From: Clostridiales bacterium
GTDB lineage: Bacteria > Bacillota > Clostridia > Christensenellales > QALW01
Direction of reading: 5' to 3'
Assembly: GCA_018376855.1 (NCBI GenBank)
Contig: JAHAAN010000029.1
Coordinates: forward strand, 1-17,160
DNA: 17,160 bases
Shown here: positions 6,384 through 13,943 of the stretch, piece by piece
Numbering within the stretch: the first letter of the stretch is position 1
How the letters are laid out: each line of letters starts with the position of its first letter
The notes under the pieces: generated by a model
What the model was told of the DNA's origin: nothing
The model's input: the letters and a program-made list of their open reading frames with translations, nothing else
Databases searched by the model: none
Translations under genes and position numbers: made by a program

Positions 6384-7046
6384 ATGTATTTTCAGTATAA
6401 TGAAAAAGAAACCGATTCCTTAAAGAAAAAGAATAGACGGCTTGGAGAAGTGATTGATAAAATCGGGAAAATTGAGCGTGAGGTCGATACAGCTCTGTTT
6501 TCTTCTGTTGTTCATCATACCGTCGGGCAGCAAATTTCTACAAAAACACAAGCGACGATATGGCAAAGAATGTGGTATCATAAATGCCGATACAATACTT
6601 ACCGCAGAAACAGATAATTTGCAGTTCTACGGAATGACTTTCAAAAAGGCGGAATATATTACGGACTTTGCATCGAAAGTTCAAAATGCAGTTTTTGATT
6701 TAGAGGGAATTTTGAAGAAATCAGACGATGAGGTGATAGCGGAACTGCCTGCATTAAAAGGGATTGGCGTTTGGACCGCCGAAATGATTTTACTTTTTTG
6801 TATGCAGCGTCCCAATATGTTCAGCTGCGAAGTATGCGCATGTTATACCATCATCGGAAGATAGAGCGCAAATTATTTGAAAAATATCGCAGACGGTTAA
6901 GCCCTTATTGCAGCGTGGCAAGCCTGTACTTTTGGGCAGCAGCAGGCGACGCAATACCTGAAATGAAGAACTACGCCCCAAAAAGGAGCGATAAGAAAAG
7001 TAAATGCAATGGTTACCGCCCTTGTAAGCGGTGTAAGCCAGAATGA
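6384..7046 (+). pseudogene. AlkA-type DNA-3-methyladenine glycosylase, frameshifted and deleted
   Basis: Three frames in succession match one HhH-GPD glycosylase. Frame A (from 6384): LGEVIDKIGKIEREVDTALF and VVHHTVGQQISTKTQATIWQ. Near 6570 the match moves to frame B: INADTILTAETDNLQFYGMT and the helix-hairpin-helix LPALKGIGVWTAEMILLFCM. Near 6828 it moves to frame C: MRMLYHHRKIERKLFEKYRR to NYAPK. The last jump also removes about nine residues after QRPNMFS, the stretch (usually xDDLAIxxG) that holds the catalytic aspartate. AlkA enzymes excise alkylated bases and are part of adaptive responses. The ATG has GGAG 11 bases upstream. The gene cannot make an active enzyme. Frame C ends in YRPCKRCKPE, which looks like an Ada-type cysteine motif but may be a wrong-frame coincidence. 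Confidence 0.85.
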
Positions 7047-7062
7047 TTGGAGGGAAATCTCG

Positions 7063-7711
7063 GTGAGTGAAAATATTGCAATCATTATGCAGAAGATGAT
7101 TGATATGTCTAATGGAAATCCTCATGACATCAATCATTTTATGAAAGTCTACGCATTTTTATCGATGATAGGCCTTCGGAAAAGGTTGCCCGAAATTACG
7201 CAGACCATACTGGAAGCCGCAGCGGTCATTCACAATATGGCCTGTCCACTGCGTCTGGAAAAATATAGAAACAAAGATGGAAAATTTCAAGAGCAGGAAA
7301 GCATACCACTCACACAGAATTTCTTATCTGATGTAGGATTGTCAGCTGAAGTGAAAGAGCGAATCATATATCTTGTGCGTCATCATCACACCTATGTCGA
7401 TGTAGAATGGCATGGACTATCAAATTCTTCTTGAAGCAGATTTTCTCGTGAACGCAGATGAGGGCAAAATGCCTTTAGCTGCAATTAAAGCTGCTCGGGA
7501 ACGTCTTTTCAAAACAGAAGCAGGAATTGACTTGCTGGATTCTATATACTTAAAAGAAAGGGGAATAAAAACAGGAAAAACATTATTGTACTGTTTGAAG
7601 TCATACAAACGAAAGAAGGTATGCAGAAATATCTTAATCTGCCGGCGGCACTTAAACCGATGCTCACTGGATTTGAGGGATTCATTCGTGCAGAACGCTT
7701 TTCCGGCTTGA
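7063..7711 (+). pseudogene. HD-domain protein, frameshifted
   Basis: Starts at GTG 7063, eight bases after GGAGGG. It reads MSNGNPHDINHFMKVYAF, ILEAAAVIHNMACPLRLEKY and RIIYLVRHHHTYVDVEW, then shifts frame near 7408 by what looks like one inserted T, continuing as MDYQILLEADFLVNADEGKM to LLDSIYLKER (about 7557). The frame then runs on without resemblance to 7711, into the next gene. The spacing of H-D, H-x, HHH and D resembles small HD-superfamily phosphohydrolases of Clostridia, but the second motif is His-Asn where metal-binding His-Asp is usual. Function of the intact family is not known to me beyond likely metal-dependent phosphohydrolase activity. It sits between the glycosylase and monooxygenase genes in the same direction. 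Confidence 0.7.
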
Positions 7712-7926
7712 ATGAAGAAGGAAAGCTTATCTCCATGAATATATGGACAGACGAGACAGCCGTGGAGCGTTGGAGGAACGTTATGCAGCACCGCATGAGC
7801 CGGAAGGAAGGACGGGAAAAACTATTTGAAAGTTATAAAATTACCGTCTGCTCCGAAATCCGTTCCTATACAGAAACAGAACGCACGCAGGCTCCCGCGG
7901 ACTCCGACAAATATTGGGAGGAATAA
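7573..7926 (+). pseudogene. antibiotic biosynthesis monooxygenase (ABM)-like protein, start codon lost
   Basis: A roughly 117-residue ABM/dimeric alpha-beta-barrel protein: KNIIVLFEVIQTKEGMQKYL, GFEGFIRAERFSGLNEEGKL, ISMNIWTDETAVERWRN. The expected first codon, before AAAAACATT, is AGG at 7573-7575 rather than ATG; an AAGGGG ribosome site lies nine bases upstream, so a T to G change probably destroyed the start. The frame is otherwise intact to TAA at 7924-7926. The next ATG (7621) lacks a ribosome site and would remove the first beta strand. ABM proteins are small cofactor-free oxygenases or haem-binding or stress proteins; their link to alkylation repair is unknown. The end overlaps the ribosome site of ogt, suggesting translational coupling. 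Confidence 0.7.
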
Positions 7927-7930
7927 ATTT

Positions 7931-8464
7931 ATGGTTTATACATATCACTATGATTCGCCTTTGGGTGGCATCACGCTGTCAAGTAACGGAACAGAGCTTA
8001 CAGGACTTTGGTTTGACGGGCAAAAACATTTCGGAGATACACTCCCAAAAGAATATGAAGAAAAAAACTTACCGGTATTTGAACAGTCTTCCCACTGGTT
8101 AGATACATATCTTAGCGGCAAAGCGCCTGATTTCACACCGCCGCTATGTATGCTGACAACGCCTTTTCGTAAAGCCGTATGGAAAATCATGCTGACAATT
8201 CCATTCGGTGAAACAATGACCTACGGTGAAATTGCGGACAGGATTGCAAAGCAAAAAGGACTTTCTAAAATGTCCGCACAGGCAGTAGGGGGTGCAGTGG
8301 GACATAATTCCATTTCGCTCATTATTCCTTGCCATCGTGTTGTCGGCACAAACGGCAGCCTGACAGGCTATTCAGGGGGAATTGAGAAAAAAGTACAGCT
8401 GCTTACATTGGAAAAAGCAGATATTTCCTCGTTTTTTGTGCCGAAGAAAGGAACTGCCTTATGA
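7931..8464 (+). CDS. ogt: methylated-DNA--[protein]-cysteine S-methyltransferase
   Basis: A 177-residue Ogt/AGT suicide repair protein that moves O6-alkyl groups from guanine in DNA to its own cysteine. The acceptor is Cys134 in IIPCHRVVG; the HTH region FGETMTYGEIADRIAKQKG and GGAVGHNSISL precede it, and NGSLTGYSGGIEKK follows. The residue before AVGGAVG is Gln where many AGTs have the 'Arg finger' Arg; this may be a subfamily trait. The ATG at 7931 follows GGAGG by nine bases, and length is normal. It is the only gene of the 6384-9216 cassette with no visible lesion. It starts four bases after the ABM-like gene and its TGA overlaps the ATG of the methyltransferase gene (ATGA), so the cassette was a tight operon. 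Confidence 0.93.
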   Translation: MVYTYHYDSPLGGITLSSNGTELTGLWFDGQKHFGDTLPKEYEEKNLPVFEQSSHWLDTYLSGKAPDFTPPLCMLTTPFRKAVWKIMLTIPFGETMTYGEIADRIAKQKGLSKMSAQAVGGAVGHNSISLIIPCHRVVGTNGSLTGYSGGIEKKVQLLTLEKADISSFFVPKKGTAL

Positions 8465-9216
8465 TTTCATCAACTGCAGAACCAATACAAAAATCTTTTA
8501 CCAAGCAAGCAAACAATTTTGAAACAAAAACTATGAGTTTTACAAATCAGGAATATTTAGATCATACCGTTTCCTGCGTCAATCCCCAAAATGCAAATGC
8601 CGTATTAGAAGTGGCAGCAGGAACTTGTGCCGGCGGACGTTCTCTTGCCCCATTTGTTCAAACCGTGACTTGTCTTGATATGACGCCCGCTATGCTGAGC
8701 GTGGGAAAGAACGAAGCTGAGAAGCAGGGACTTTTAAGTTTTGTGCAGGGCAATTACCGTTTTCAGATAACAGCTTTGATATTGTAATCTCCCGCCTTGC
8801 TTTTCACCATTTTTCTGAACCGCAGCGTTGCTTTTCAGAAATGGCAAGCGTTTTGAAACCGGGTGGAAGTCGTAATCGACACGGAGGCTGCACAAGAGGG
8901 ATTGCGTGATACCGAGGATAAATTAGAAACTCTGCGTGATCCGGCACACATTCGCAATATAAGCAAAGATGAATTTACTGAAATGTTTACACAAAACCAT
9001 TTAACGGTTTTTGCTGCTCACTGCACAGAAATTTCCGTATCAGCAACCGCTTGGCTGACACTGACAAACACCCCGGCAGAAATATCTTCCGATATATTAA
9101 AATGCTTTACGGACGAAATAGCAGGCAGTCAATCGACAGGGTTTCAGCCTTATATGAAAAACGGGGAAATTTTCTTTAATCGGCGTTGGCTTATGATGAT
9201 TGGAAAAAAGAATTAG
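8461..9216 (+). pseudogene. SAM-dependent class I methyltransferase, two frameshifts
   Basis: Starts at ATG 8461, overlapping the ogt stop. The first frame holds SAM motif I (VLEVAAGTCAGG) and VTCLDMTPAMLSVGKNEAEK. Near 8755 the match moves to another frame, LPFSDNSFDIVISRLAFHHF then FSEMASVLKPGG, with a few residues lost. Near 8863 it moves again, VVIDTEAAQEGLRDTEDKLE to NRRWLMMIGKKN, ending at TAG 9214-9216. This order (motif I, D-x-T motif II, LPF-D-FD motif, LKPGG) is that of UbiE/COQ5-like Methyltransf_11 enzymes of about 250 residues. The intact enzyme's substrate is unknown. In its present form only a 108-residue truncated product could be made. Confidence 0.85.
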
Positions 9217-9219
9217 TCA

Positions 9220-9408
9220 ATGAAAATGAAAACAGAATAGCTGATTTGCCCTATCTGCGGCAGAAAAACACACGATAAAATCAGAGAAGATACGGAAATA
9301 AAAAACCTTCCCCTCTACTACCCGAAATGCAGGCAGGAAACAGTTGTCGATGTCAAACAACTTGTTGTTTCGGTTTGTAAAGAAAATGCAAAGCAAGGCA
9401 ATGTCCGA
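9220..9408 (+). pseudogene. cysteine-rich KTR protein remnant with internal TAG
   Basis: Frame from ATG 9220 reads MKMKTE, TAG (9238-9240), LICPICGRKTHDKIREDTEI then LPLYYPKCRQETVVDVKQL. This is the cysteine-rich KTR family, a small zinc-ribbon-like protein of about 65 residues common in clostridial conjugative elements. The stop replaces what is usually a Trp (TGG to TAG), and the third zinc cysteine is Tyr (YYPKC instead of CPKC-type), so two lesions are present. The usual tail (about DAKTQSR) is not recognisable and the frame runs on past 9409. It begins three bases after the methyltransferase stop. Confidence 0.65.
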
Positions 9409-9574
9409 GTGTTAAAAATAACAGTAATGGCATTTGAGAATGTCGACGATAAACGGATAGAAAATAAAGCATCAGCACAGTTTGCCTCTCATACTGAGGA
9501 TATAGCGCCTTATGCCGTATCCCTGCCAATGCAGACTTTGCAGCAAAAGACGGAAACATGGAATATGAAGTTAT
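9409..9574. other. unrecognised stretch between KTR and recombinase remnants
   Basis: Open in one frame but without recognisable motifs, ribosome site or family resemblance. It is probably scrambled element DNA joining the two remnants; I cannot assign it. Confidence 0.4.
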
Positions 9575-9910
9575 ATGTTACGGCTTGGCAGAAACTATTT
9601 GCAGAATACCAAAGCGGCAATTCTTGATTTGCAGAAATTGATTGATAGCGGCAAACAGGAACAGCACGACCTTCAGCAGTTTCTGAAGAATGTACGCAAA
9701 TACACCGATCCCGAAGAACTAACCGCTGAAATCTTAAATGATTTGGTTGACAAAATCGTGATACACACTCCCGACAAAAGCAGCGGATACAAAAAACAGA
9801 AGATTGAGCTTTACTACAAGGCTGCGAGCATTATCAATATTGCCGATGAAGACTGCGTTGCCCTTGCCGGCAGACTTGGTATGCAGAACGCAAAAAAGAA
9901 AACAGCCTAA
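9575..9910 (+). pseudogene. large serine recombinase, C-terminal (DUF4368-like) fragment
   Basis: The last roughly 100 residues, from ILDLQKLIDSGKQEQHDLQQ through VRKYTDPEELTAEILNDLVD, KIVIHTPDKSSGYKKQKIEL and YYKAA, correspond to the coiled-coil exit and C-terminal region of clostridial large serine recombinases (TnpX-type, DUF4368-like tail). The catalytic resolvase domain with its active-site Ser, about 400 residues, is absent; upstream sequence is unrelated. It ends at TAA 9908-9910. Such recombinases insert and excise mobilisable elements, so the fragment marks the right end of the decayed element. Identification is from the conserved 'KYTD-xx-LT-xEIL-xxLVDKIVIH' pattern. Confidence 0.75.
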
Positions 9911-9919
9911 TGGCACAAA

Positions 9920-9951
9920 GCGGCGGCACAGCCTTTCGGCTGCCCCGCCGC
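9920..9951. repeat. GC-rich hairpin at the right end of the element
   Basis: GCGGCGG (9920-9926) pairs with CCGCCGC (9945-9951), and inner CAGCC (9929-9933) with GGCTG (9938-9942) around TTTC. There is no T-run on either strand, so it is a poor terminator. It lies between the recombinase stop and the convergent lipoprotein stop and may belong to the element's end or transfer region. Confidence 0.5.
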
Positions 9952-10003
9952 CCTGCATAATACTTCGTTATCGCACCTCGGATAAGAGTCGCTTTTTATA
10001 CAT

Positions 10004-10939
10004 CTATTTTTCCATTTTTGTATATGTAATTATTGCCTCCACCAGCGTATTCTTACTTATAACCGTATCGATTTCAACCCAAATATCCCAATGCCCTTCG
10101 TTTTCCGAGAATACTTCGGGGATGAAACGATCCATCTCTATGAAAACCCCTCCGTCGTCCGCAAAAGAAACTCTTTGAACTTCATGCTGAAAAGAACTGC
10201 TGATCGGTTCGCACACCTGTATCAATACAAGCGTATGTTCCTCAAAAAAAGCTGCACTATATTGCTTTGCTGCTTCGGAATAATCCGCAAGCTCTTCGGC
10301 GGTCCAAAATACCCGCAGTGCAGGCGCATATTCACAGTCTCCCTCATGGCTTCCCCTAAACGCGCGGCGCGCCTCAAATTCCAACTTCTGCACAGACTGA
10401 TTGGGCGTAATAACCGCATGAATCTCCGCATCTGCGCTGATCTTTTTCTCCGTTCCGATAAATATGCTCCGATATTCTCCCTCAGCCTGATCCGTTTCGG
10501 CCGAAAAACAATCTATTTCTATTTGTACTGCTCCCTGATCGCTGAGCGATACGCTTTGCACTTTATACCCGTCGGAAATATTTTTCGCGTACACTCTTGT
10601 CAATATCAGCGAATGATCCTTAAAGAAATCATCGGTATAATGGGATACTGCTCTTAAAAATTGTATGCTGTCAGCACTCTGCGATTGTTCAGAAAAAGAA
10701 TGATAATAATCTTCAAGCTCCTTACGTGAATTAAACACTGCCGCTGTGGGCGTTTGTTCGCTATGATCCCATGCCGCCCGAACATAGCTTGCTTCAAAAT
10801 CCAGCGTCTGAGGCTTGTTTGAAGCAGTTGTTTCCGGACTGCCGCTCACATCGGCAGGATTTCTTCCCTCCGAAACACAGCCGCATAATATCATGCAAAA
10901 CACCAAAGCCGCACAAATCATTACTATTCGTCTTTTCAT
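10004..10939 (-). CDS. lipoprotein with two tandem copies of an uncharacterised domain (paralogue 2)
   Basis: A 311-residue secreted lipoprotein: signal peptide with lipobox ILCGC (Cys21), then a Ser/Thr/Pro-rich linker. Two homologous segments follow, at about residues 66-180 and 206-305. Shared features are a start like xxEELxDY, a core FFKDHSLIL / FFEEHTLVL, then V-x-SVSLSD / V-x-RVSFAD with an acidic strand (IEIDCF / IEMDRF) and a closing KKISADAEIHAVI / TVISKNTLVEAII. The pattern recalls PrcB-type C-terminal domains and similar clostridial hypothetical proteins, but I cannot assign it firmly. GGGAGG lies ten bases before the ATG. It is the third gene after the subtilase, 84 bases behind its paralogue, so co-expression is likely. 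Function is unknown; a surface role beside the protease is inferred. Confidence 0.85.
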   Translation of the reverse strand: MKRRIVMICAALVFCMILCGCVSEGRNPADVSGSPETTASNKPQTLDFEASYVRAAWDHSEQTPTAAVFNSRKELEDYYHSFSEQSQSADSIQFLRAVSHYTDDFFKDHSLILTRVYAKNISDGYKVQSVSLSDQGAVQIEIDCFSAETDQAEGEYRSIFIGTEKKISADAEIHAVITPNQSVQKLEFEARRAFRGSHEGDCEYAPALRVFWTAEELADYSEAAKQYSAAFFEEHTLVLIQVCEPISSSFQHEVQRVSFADDGGVFIEMDRFIPEVFSENEGHWDIWVEIDTVISKNTLVEAIITYTKMEK

Positions 10940-11023
10940 AATTTACGATCCTCCCTTATCCATTTCCTTGCGTTTTATTCCGCTATACAGCAAAGAGGTT
11001 TGTCAAAACCCGTTAAACATAGC

Positions 11024-12007
11024 TTATGCCTGAACATCCGATTCAATGACTTCTATCTGCGTATCCGCACCGAAGCCGCCCAATGGGCCTTGAAATATCG
11101 TTATAAAAATATTATAGAAATCTTTACTCTGTGTTTCCTCATTTTCAATACGCTCTATTTCAACGACTATTTTTTCTTCCCCAATGATAGAAAGCGCTCG
11201 CGCTACAAAAGGCTTGACTGAAGGATCGCTCGCTTTTAACTGAATAAACAGAAGCGTTTTTTCTTTAAAATAATTGTCATCATATTCTTTTGCCGCCTCC
11301 GCAAAAACCGCATCATGAGAAGCATAGCGGGAAATATATTCCTCAAGCTCCTGCTTTGAACGGATCACAGCCGACGGCAGCGCGCATTCCGATATATTCT
11401 CTGTGAAATAATATTGCGTTTTAACGGTTAAAATTTTAATGTCCGTAACTTTTAATTCAATCGGCGTATCCGACGCGATCTTTTGATTCGTCGCAATATA
11501 AAAGCTATAGCCTCCTTCCGCTAAATCTCCAACCTCCGGAGACACACGCTTTATTTTTACCGTAATGCTCTTTTCATCTATCAAAGAAACACTTTCCACC
11601 TCATGCCAAATCAACTCATCTACTTCATGAACCCCAAACAAAATGAGCGAATGCTCCTGAAAAAAGACTTCACCATACCGGGTTGCCCCAACCGGAATCT
11701 CCCTTTGAAACTGACTGTAAAAAGCCTCAAGCTCTTCACAGGAATTAACCACAGTCGGAGAATATACTTCAAAAAAGTGTTCGACAATTTTACTGTTACC
11801 TACACAGTTCTCCTCGGAATTTGTATATTGCATATCGAAATCCAGCTCCTGCAAGCAAGGCTTCGGCTCCCCCGAAGCTGTCGGGCTTGGCTCAGCGCTT
11901 GCCCCTTTACTTGGGTCTTCTCCGGAGGAAGACTGACCGATGCACCCGCACAGCGCAAAACAAAACAACAGCATTATAGCCAAAACAAGCGATCTCTTTC
12001 TCATCAT
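11024..12007 (-). CDS. lipoprotein with two tandem copies of an uncharacterised domain (paralogue 1)
   Basis: A 327-residue lipoprotein with signal peptide and lipobox ALCGC, then a Ser/Pro/Glu linker. It carries the same domain twice: first at CEELEAFYSQF, VFFQEHSLILFGV, VESVSLIDEKSITVKIKRVSPE and KIASDTPIELKVT; second at KQELEEYISRY, NYFKEKTLLFIQL, ARALSIIGEEKIVVEIERIE and TQIEVIE. Both this protein and the downstream paralogue share the 'FF-x-EH-SLIL ... R-x-x-PE ... KI-x-x-DT' pattern, so the pair arose by duplication of a gene that already had a doubled domain. The start follows AAGGAGG by nine bases. It begins 52 bases after the subtilase stop on the same strand, without a clear terminator between. 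No enzymatic motif is visible; binding or inhibition of a protease is a reasonable but untested idea. Confidence 0.85.
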   Translation of the reverse strand: MMRKRSLVLAIMLLFCFALCGCIGQSSSGEDPSKGASAEPSPTASGEPKPCLQELDFDMQYTNSEENCVGNSKIVEHFFEVYSPTVVNSCEELEAFYSQFQREIPVGATRYGEVFFQEHSLILFGVHEVDELIWHEVESVSLIDEKSITVKIKRVSPEVGDLAEGGYSFYIATNQKIASDTPIELKVTDIKILTVKTQYYFTENISECALPSAVIRSKQELEEYISRYASHDAVFAEAAKEYDDNYFKEKTLLFIQLKASDPSVKPFVARALSIIGEEKIVVEIERIENEETQSKDFYNIFITIFQGPLGGFGADTQIEVIESDVQA

Positions 12008-12059
12008 CTTAAACAGCCTCCTTTTTTAATTTCAAAAAAGTTCGGGCGCGTAACAACTT

Positions 12060-13943
12060 CTACCACACCGCGATGCCGATATGCTCCTTGTCGCTGGCGC
12101 TTCCTCCGATCGTGATCGTATAAGTTCCCGTTGAAGGCGGAACAAATTGAACGATTTCAAAATTGCCTTCCGCAAGATCCGAAACCGCTAACAGTGATCC
12201 GTTAGGTCCATATACGGATAGATTTAAATCGGCAATTTCAACCTGTGTTGCAGGCGTTGCATTATGATTCGTTACGCTGTTGCGCTTCAGCCAAAAAACG
12301 GCAATGCGCGTTAAAGAGTTTGAAGAGGCATTGATTGTTATGTTTTTATTGTAAGGAAATCCAGAAGCTGCAATCGTGTAAGACCAAAAATTCCCGTAAT
12401 GGACGATTCCGCGCGCCCAGCGTGCATCAAGAATGCCGGCGCCCTCCTTATCACTGACCTGAGAGACCGCAAAACCATTTTGGCCGGCAACACGCACAGA
12501 ATTTAAAAACACATCGCCGGTTGAACCGTTTCCTACCGCTTCCACCTTTTCAGCCGCGCTCGCCATCAGAATCGCACCCACCGCCGCCTGCTTGGTCTTT
12601 AACGCGCTGTTTAAGCTGCACAGCTGGGCGATCGTTCCCGCCGCTTGGGGCGCGGCAAAGCTGGTGCCGCTTGCAGCTGATCCGGTTCCCCAAATATCCA
12701 CTGAAGATGCCACCAGATTTGGCTTTTCAGGGCGATTTGAATCTTCGGATTCCTTATACGACGATGTTGATGCTATTGTAAAACCCGCTACGGAATCACT
12801 GCCATGAGCATCCAACCCGCCGACCGTAATGGCATTGTAAGCCATACCGGGGCAAGAAATATTTCCGTTCCCGTTTCCGGCATTGCCTGCCGCAATAACA
12901 AAATGCACATCATGTTGCACGGCAATATGATCAATCCATTGATTCATAGAATCATACAATCCATTAGGAAACTGTGCAGCATAATCAAAGCTTACGCTTG
13001 CATTTATAATATTTACTCCTGAGCTTAACAACCATTCAACAGAAGAATAGAAAGAGGTGCTGGAGCCACTAACACAACAGTACAACGATGCATTAGGCGC
13101 CAAACCGTCATTTGCGCCAGTTGAATCCGTTCCGACCAATATTCTTGCAACCTCCGTTGCATGAAGAGCGACAGTTGTATCGCCGGGTCTTTTATATATT
13201 GTTGCGGAAGATAAATAGGAATCATTCGTATCCGGAATACCGACTGCTTCCACAATCCCAATCTTTACTCCGCTGCCGGAATTGCCGTAAGTATCCCGCA
13301 CATAATCCGCGCGCGTAATTTTATTTGCCAGCTCCAAACTCGCAGGCGCCCCTTCTTTTTCGGCATATGCATCCATAGAAACAACTTTACTGCTCCTTGA
13401 CAGCGCCATGATTTCATTCTTATTCAGCTCCACGATCGCAACCGGGGCATATTCGCTTACAAACACTCTGTTTTCGGCCGAACAGCGGCTTGCAACCGCA
13501 GAAACGTTTGCCGCCGCATAATATTCTCTATATATTTCTCTTTTCTTTTCAATGGCTCTTTGCAATACTGCGTCCTGCGCAGAACTATAGGAAGTTTGGC
13601 GATAAGAAGAAGCTGCCTTGTCTGCAAGCTCTCCCCCAACAGCCGGAATCTGCGCTTCCGCAGCGCTGTCGTATTTAGCGGCAATATAAACGGCATACTC
13701 CTCCGGATAGCGTTTGGAAAACTCCTCCATGACTTCATCATGGTCAACATCCTGCATAACAACAAAGACCTTGTTAGAGACGGACGTCTCCTCATTTTCT
13801 AACGCCTGCCGAAGCTCCGAAGAAAGCTTAGCCATGCTCTTTTCCGCAATTTCAACCGCTTTCACCGAAACGGTATACAAGCCCGCTGAAAAAACAATGC
13901 ACAGCGCAAGGCAGCAAAGTAAAATATTTTTGCATTTTTTCAT
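12060..13943 (-). CDS. secreted S8 (subtilisin-like) serine protease with variant catalytic triad
   Basis: A 627-residue subtilase. The ATG at 13943 is chosen because GGAG lies nine bases upstream; an ATG two codons earlier is too close. Signal peptide at 1-29, then a prodomain to about 200 (VFVVMQDVDHDEVMEEF and AIVELNKNEIMALSRSSKVV, I9-like). In the catalytic domain, His261 (LHATEVARIL), the oxyanion Asn354 (VIAAGNAGNG) and nucleophile Ser428 (GTSFAAPQAAG) are in place. The strand that normally carries the Asp, IGIVEAVGIPD, has Glu232 where Asp is expected. A C-terminal beta-sandwich of about 110 residues resembles a bacterial pre-peptidase C-terminal domain (GNFEIVQFVPPSTGTYTITI). No anchor motif is seen, so it is probably released or held by partners. 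Two lipoprotein genes follow in the same operon. Confidence 0.9.
   Translation of the reverse strand: MKKCKNILLCCLALCIVFSAGLYTVSVKAVEIAEKSMAKLSSELRQALENEETSVSNKVFVVMQDVDHDEVMEEFSKRYPEEYAVYIAAKYDSAAEAQIPAVGGELADKAASSYRQTSYSSAQDAVLQRAIEKKREIYREYYAAANVSAVASRCSAENRVFVSEYAPVAIVELNKNEIMALSRSSKVVSMDAYAEKEGAPASLELANKITRADYVRDTYGNSGSGVKIGIVEAVGIPDTNDSYLSSATIYKRPGDTTVALHATEVARILVGTDSTGANDGLAPNASLYCCVSGSSTSFYSSVEWLLSSGVNIINASVSFDYAAQFPNGLYDSMNQWIDHIAVQHDVHFVIAAGNAGNGNGNISCPGMAYNAITVGGLDAHGSDSVAGFTIASTSSYKESEDSNRPEKPNLVASSVDIWGTGSAASGTSFAAPQAAGTIAQLCSLNSALKTKQAAVGAILMASAAEKVEAVGNGSTGDVFLNSVRVAGQNGFAVSQVSDKEGAGILDARWARGIVHYGNFWSYTIAASGFPYNKNITINASSNSLTRIAVFWLKRNSVTNHNATPATQVEIADLNLSVYGPNGSLLAVSDLAEGNFEIVQFVPPSTGTYTITIGGSASDKEHIGIAVW

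Noticed and set aside
9951..9980. lox-like site (ATAATACTTCGTTAT)
   Set aside because: Only a four-base arm match around CTTCG; no second arm or spacer of the right form.
10091..10657. 188-residue open frame opposite the lipoprotein gene
   Set aside because: It is the antisense of a well-supported lipoprotein with signal peptide and repeated domains and has no ribosome site.
13457..13795. Arg-rich 112-residue frame within the subtilase gene
   Set aside because: An out-of-frame shadow of the subtilase prodomain on the same strand; composition is typical of frame-shifted translation.
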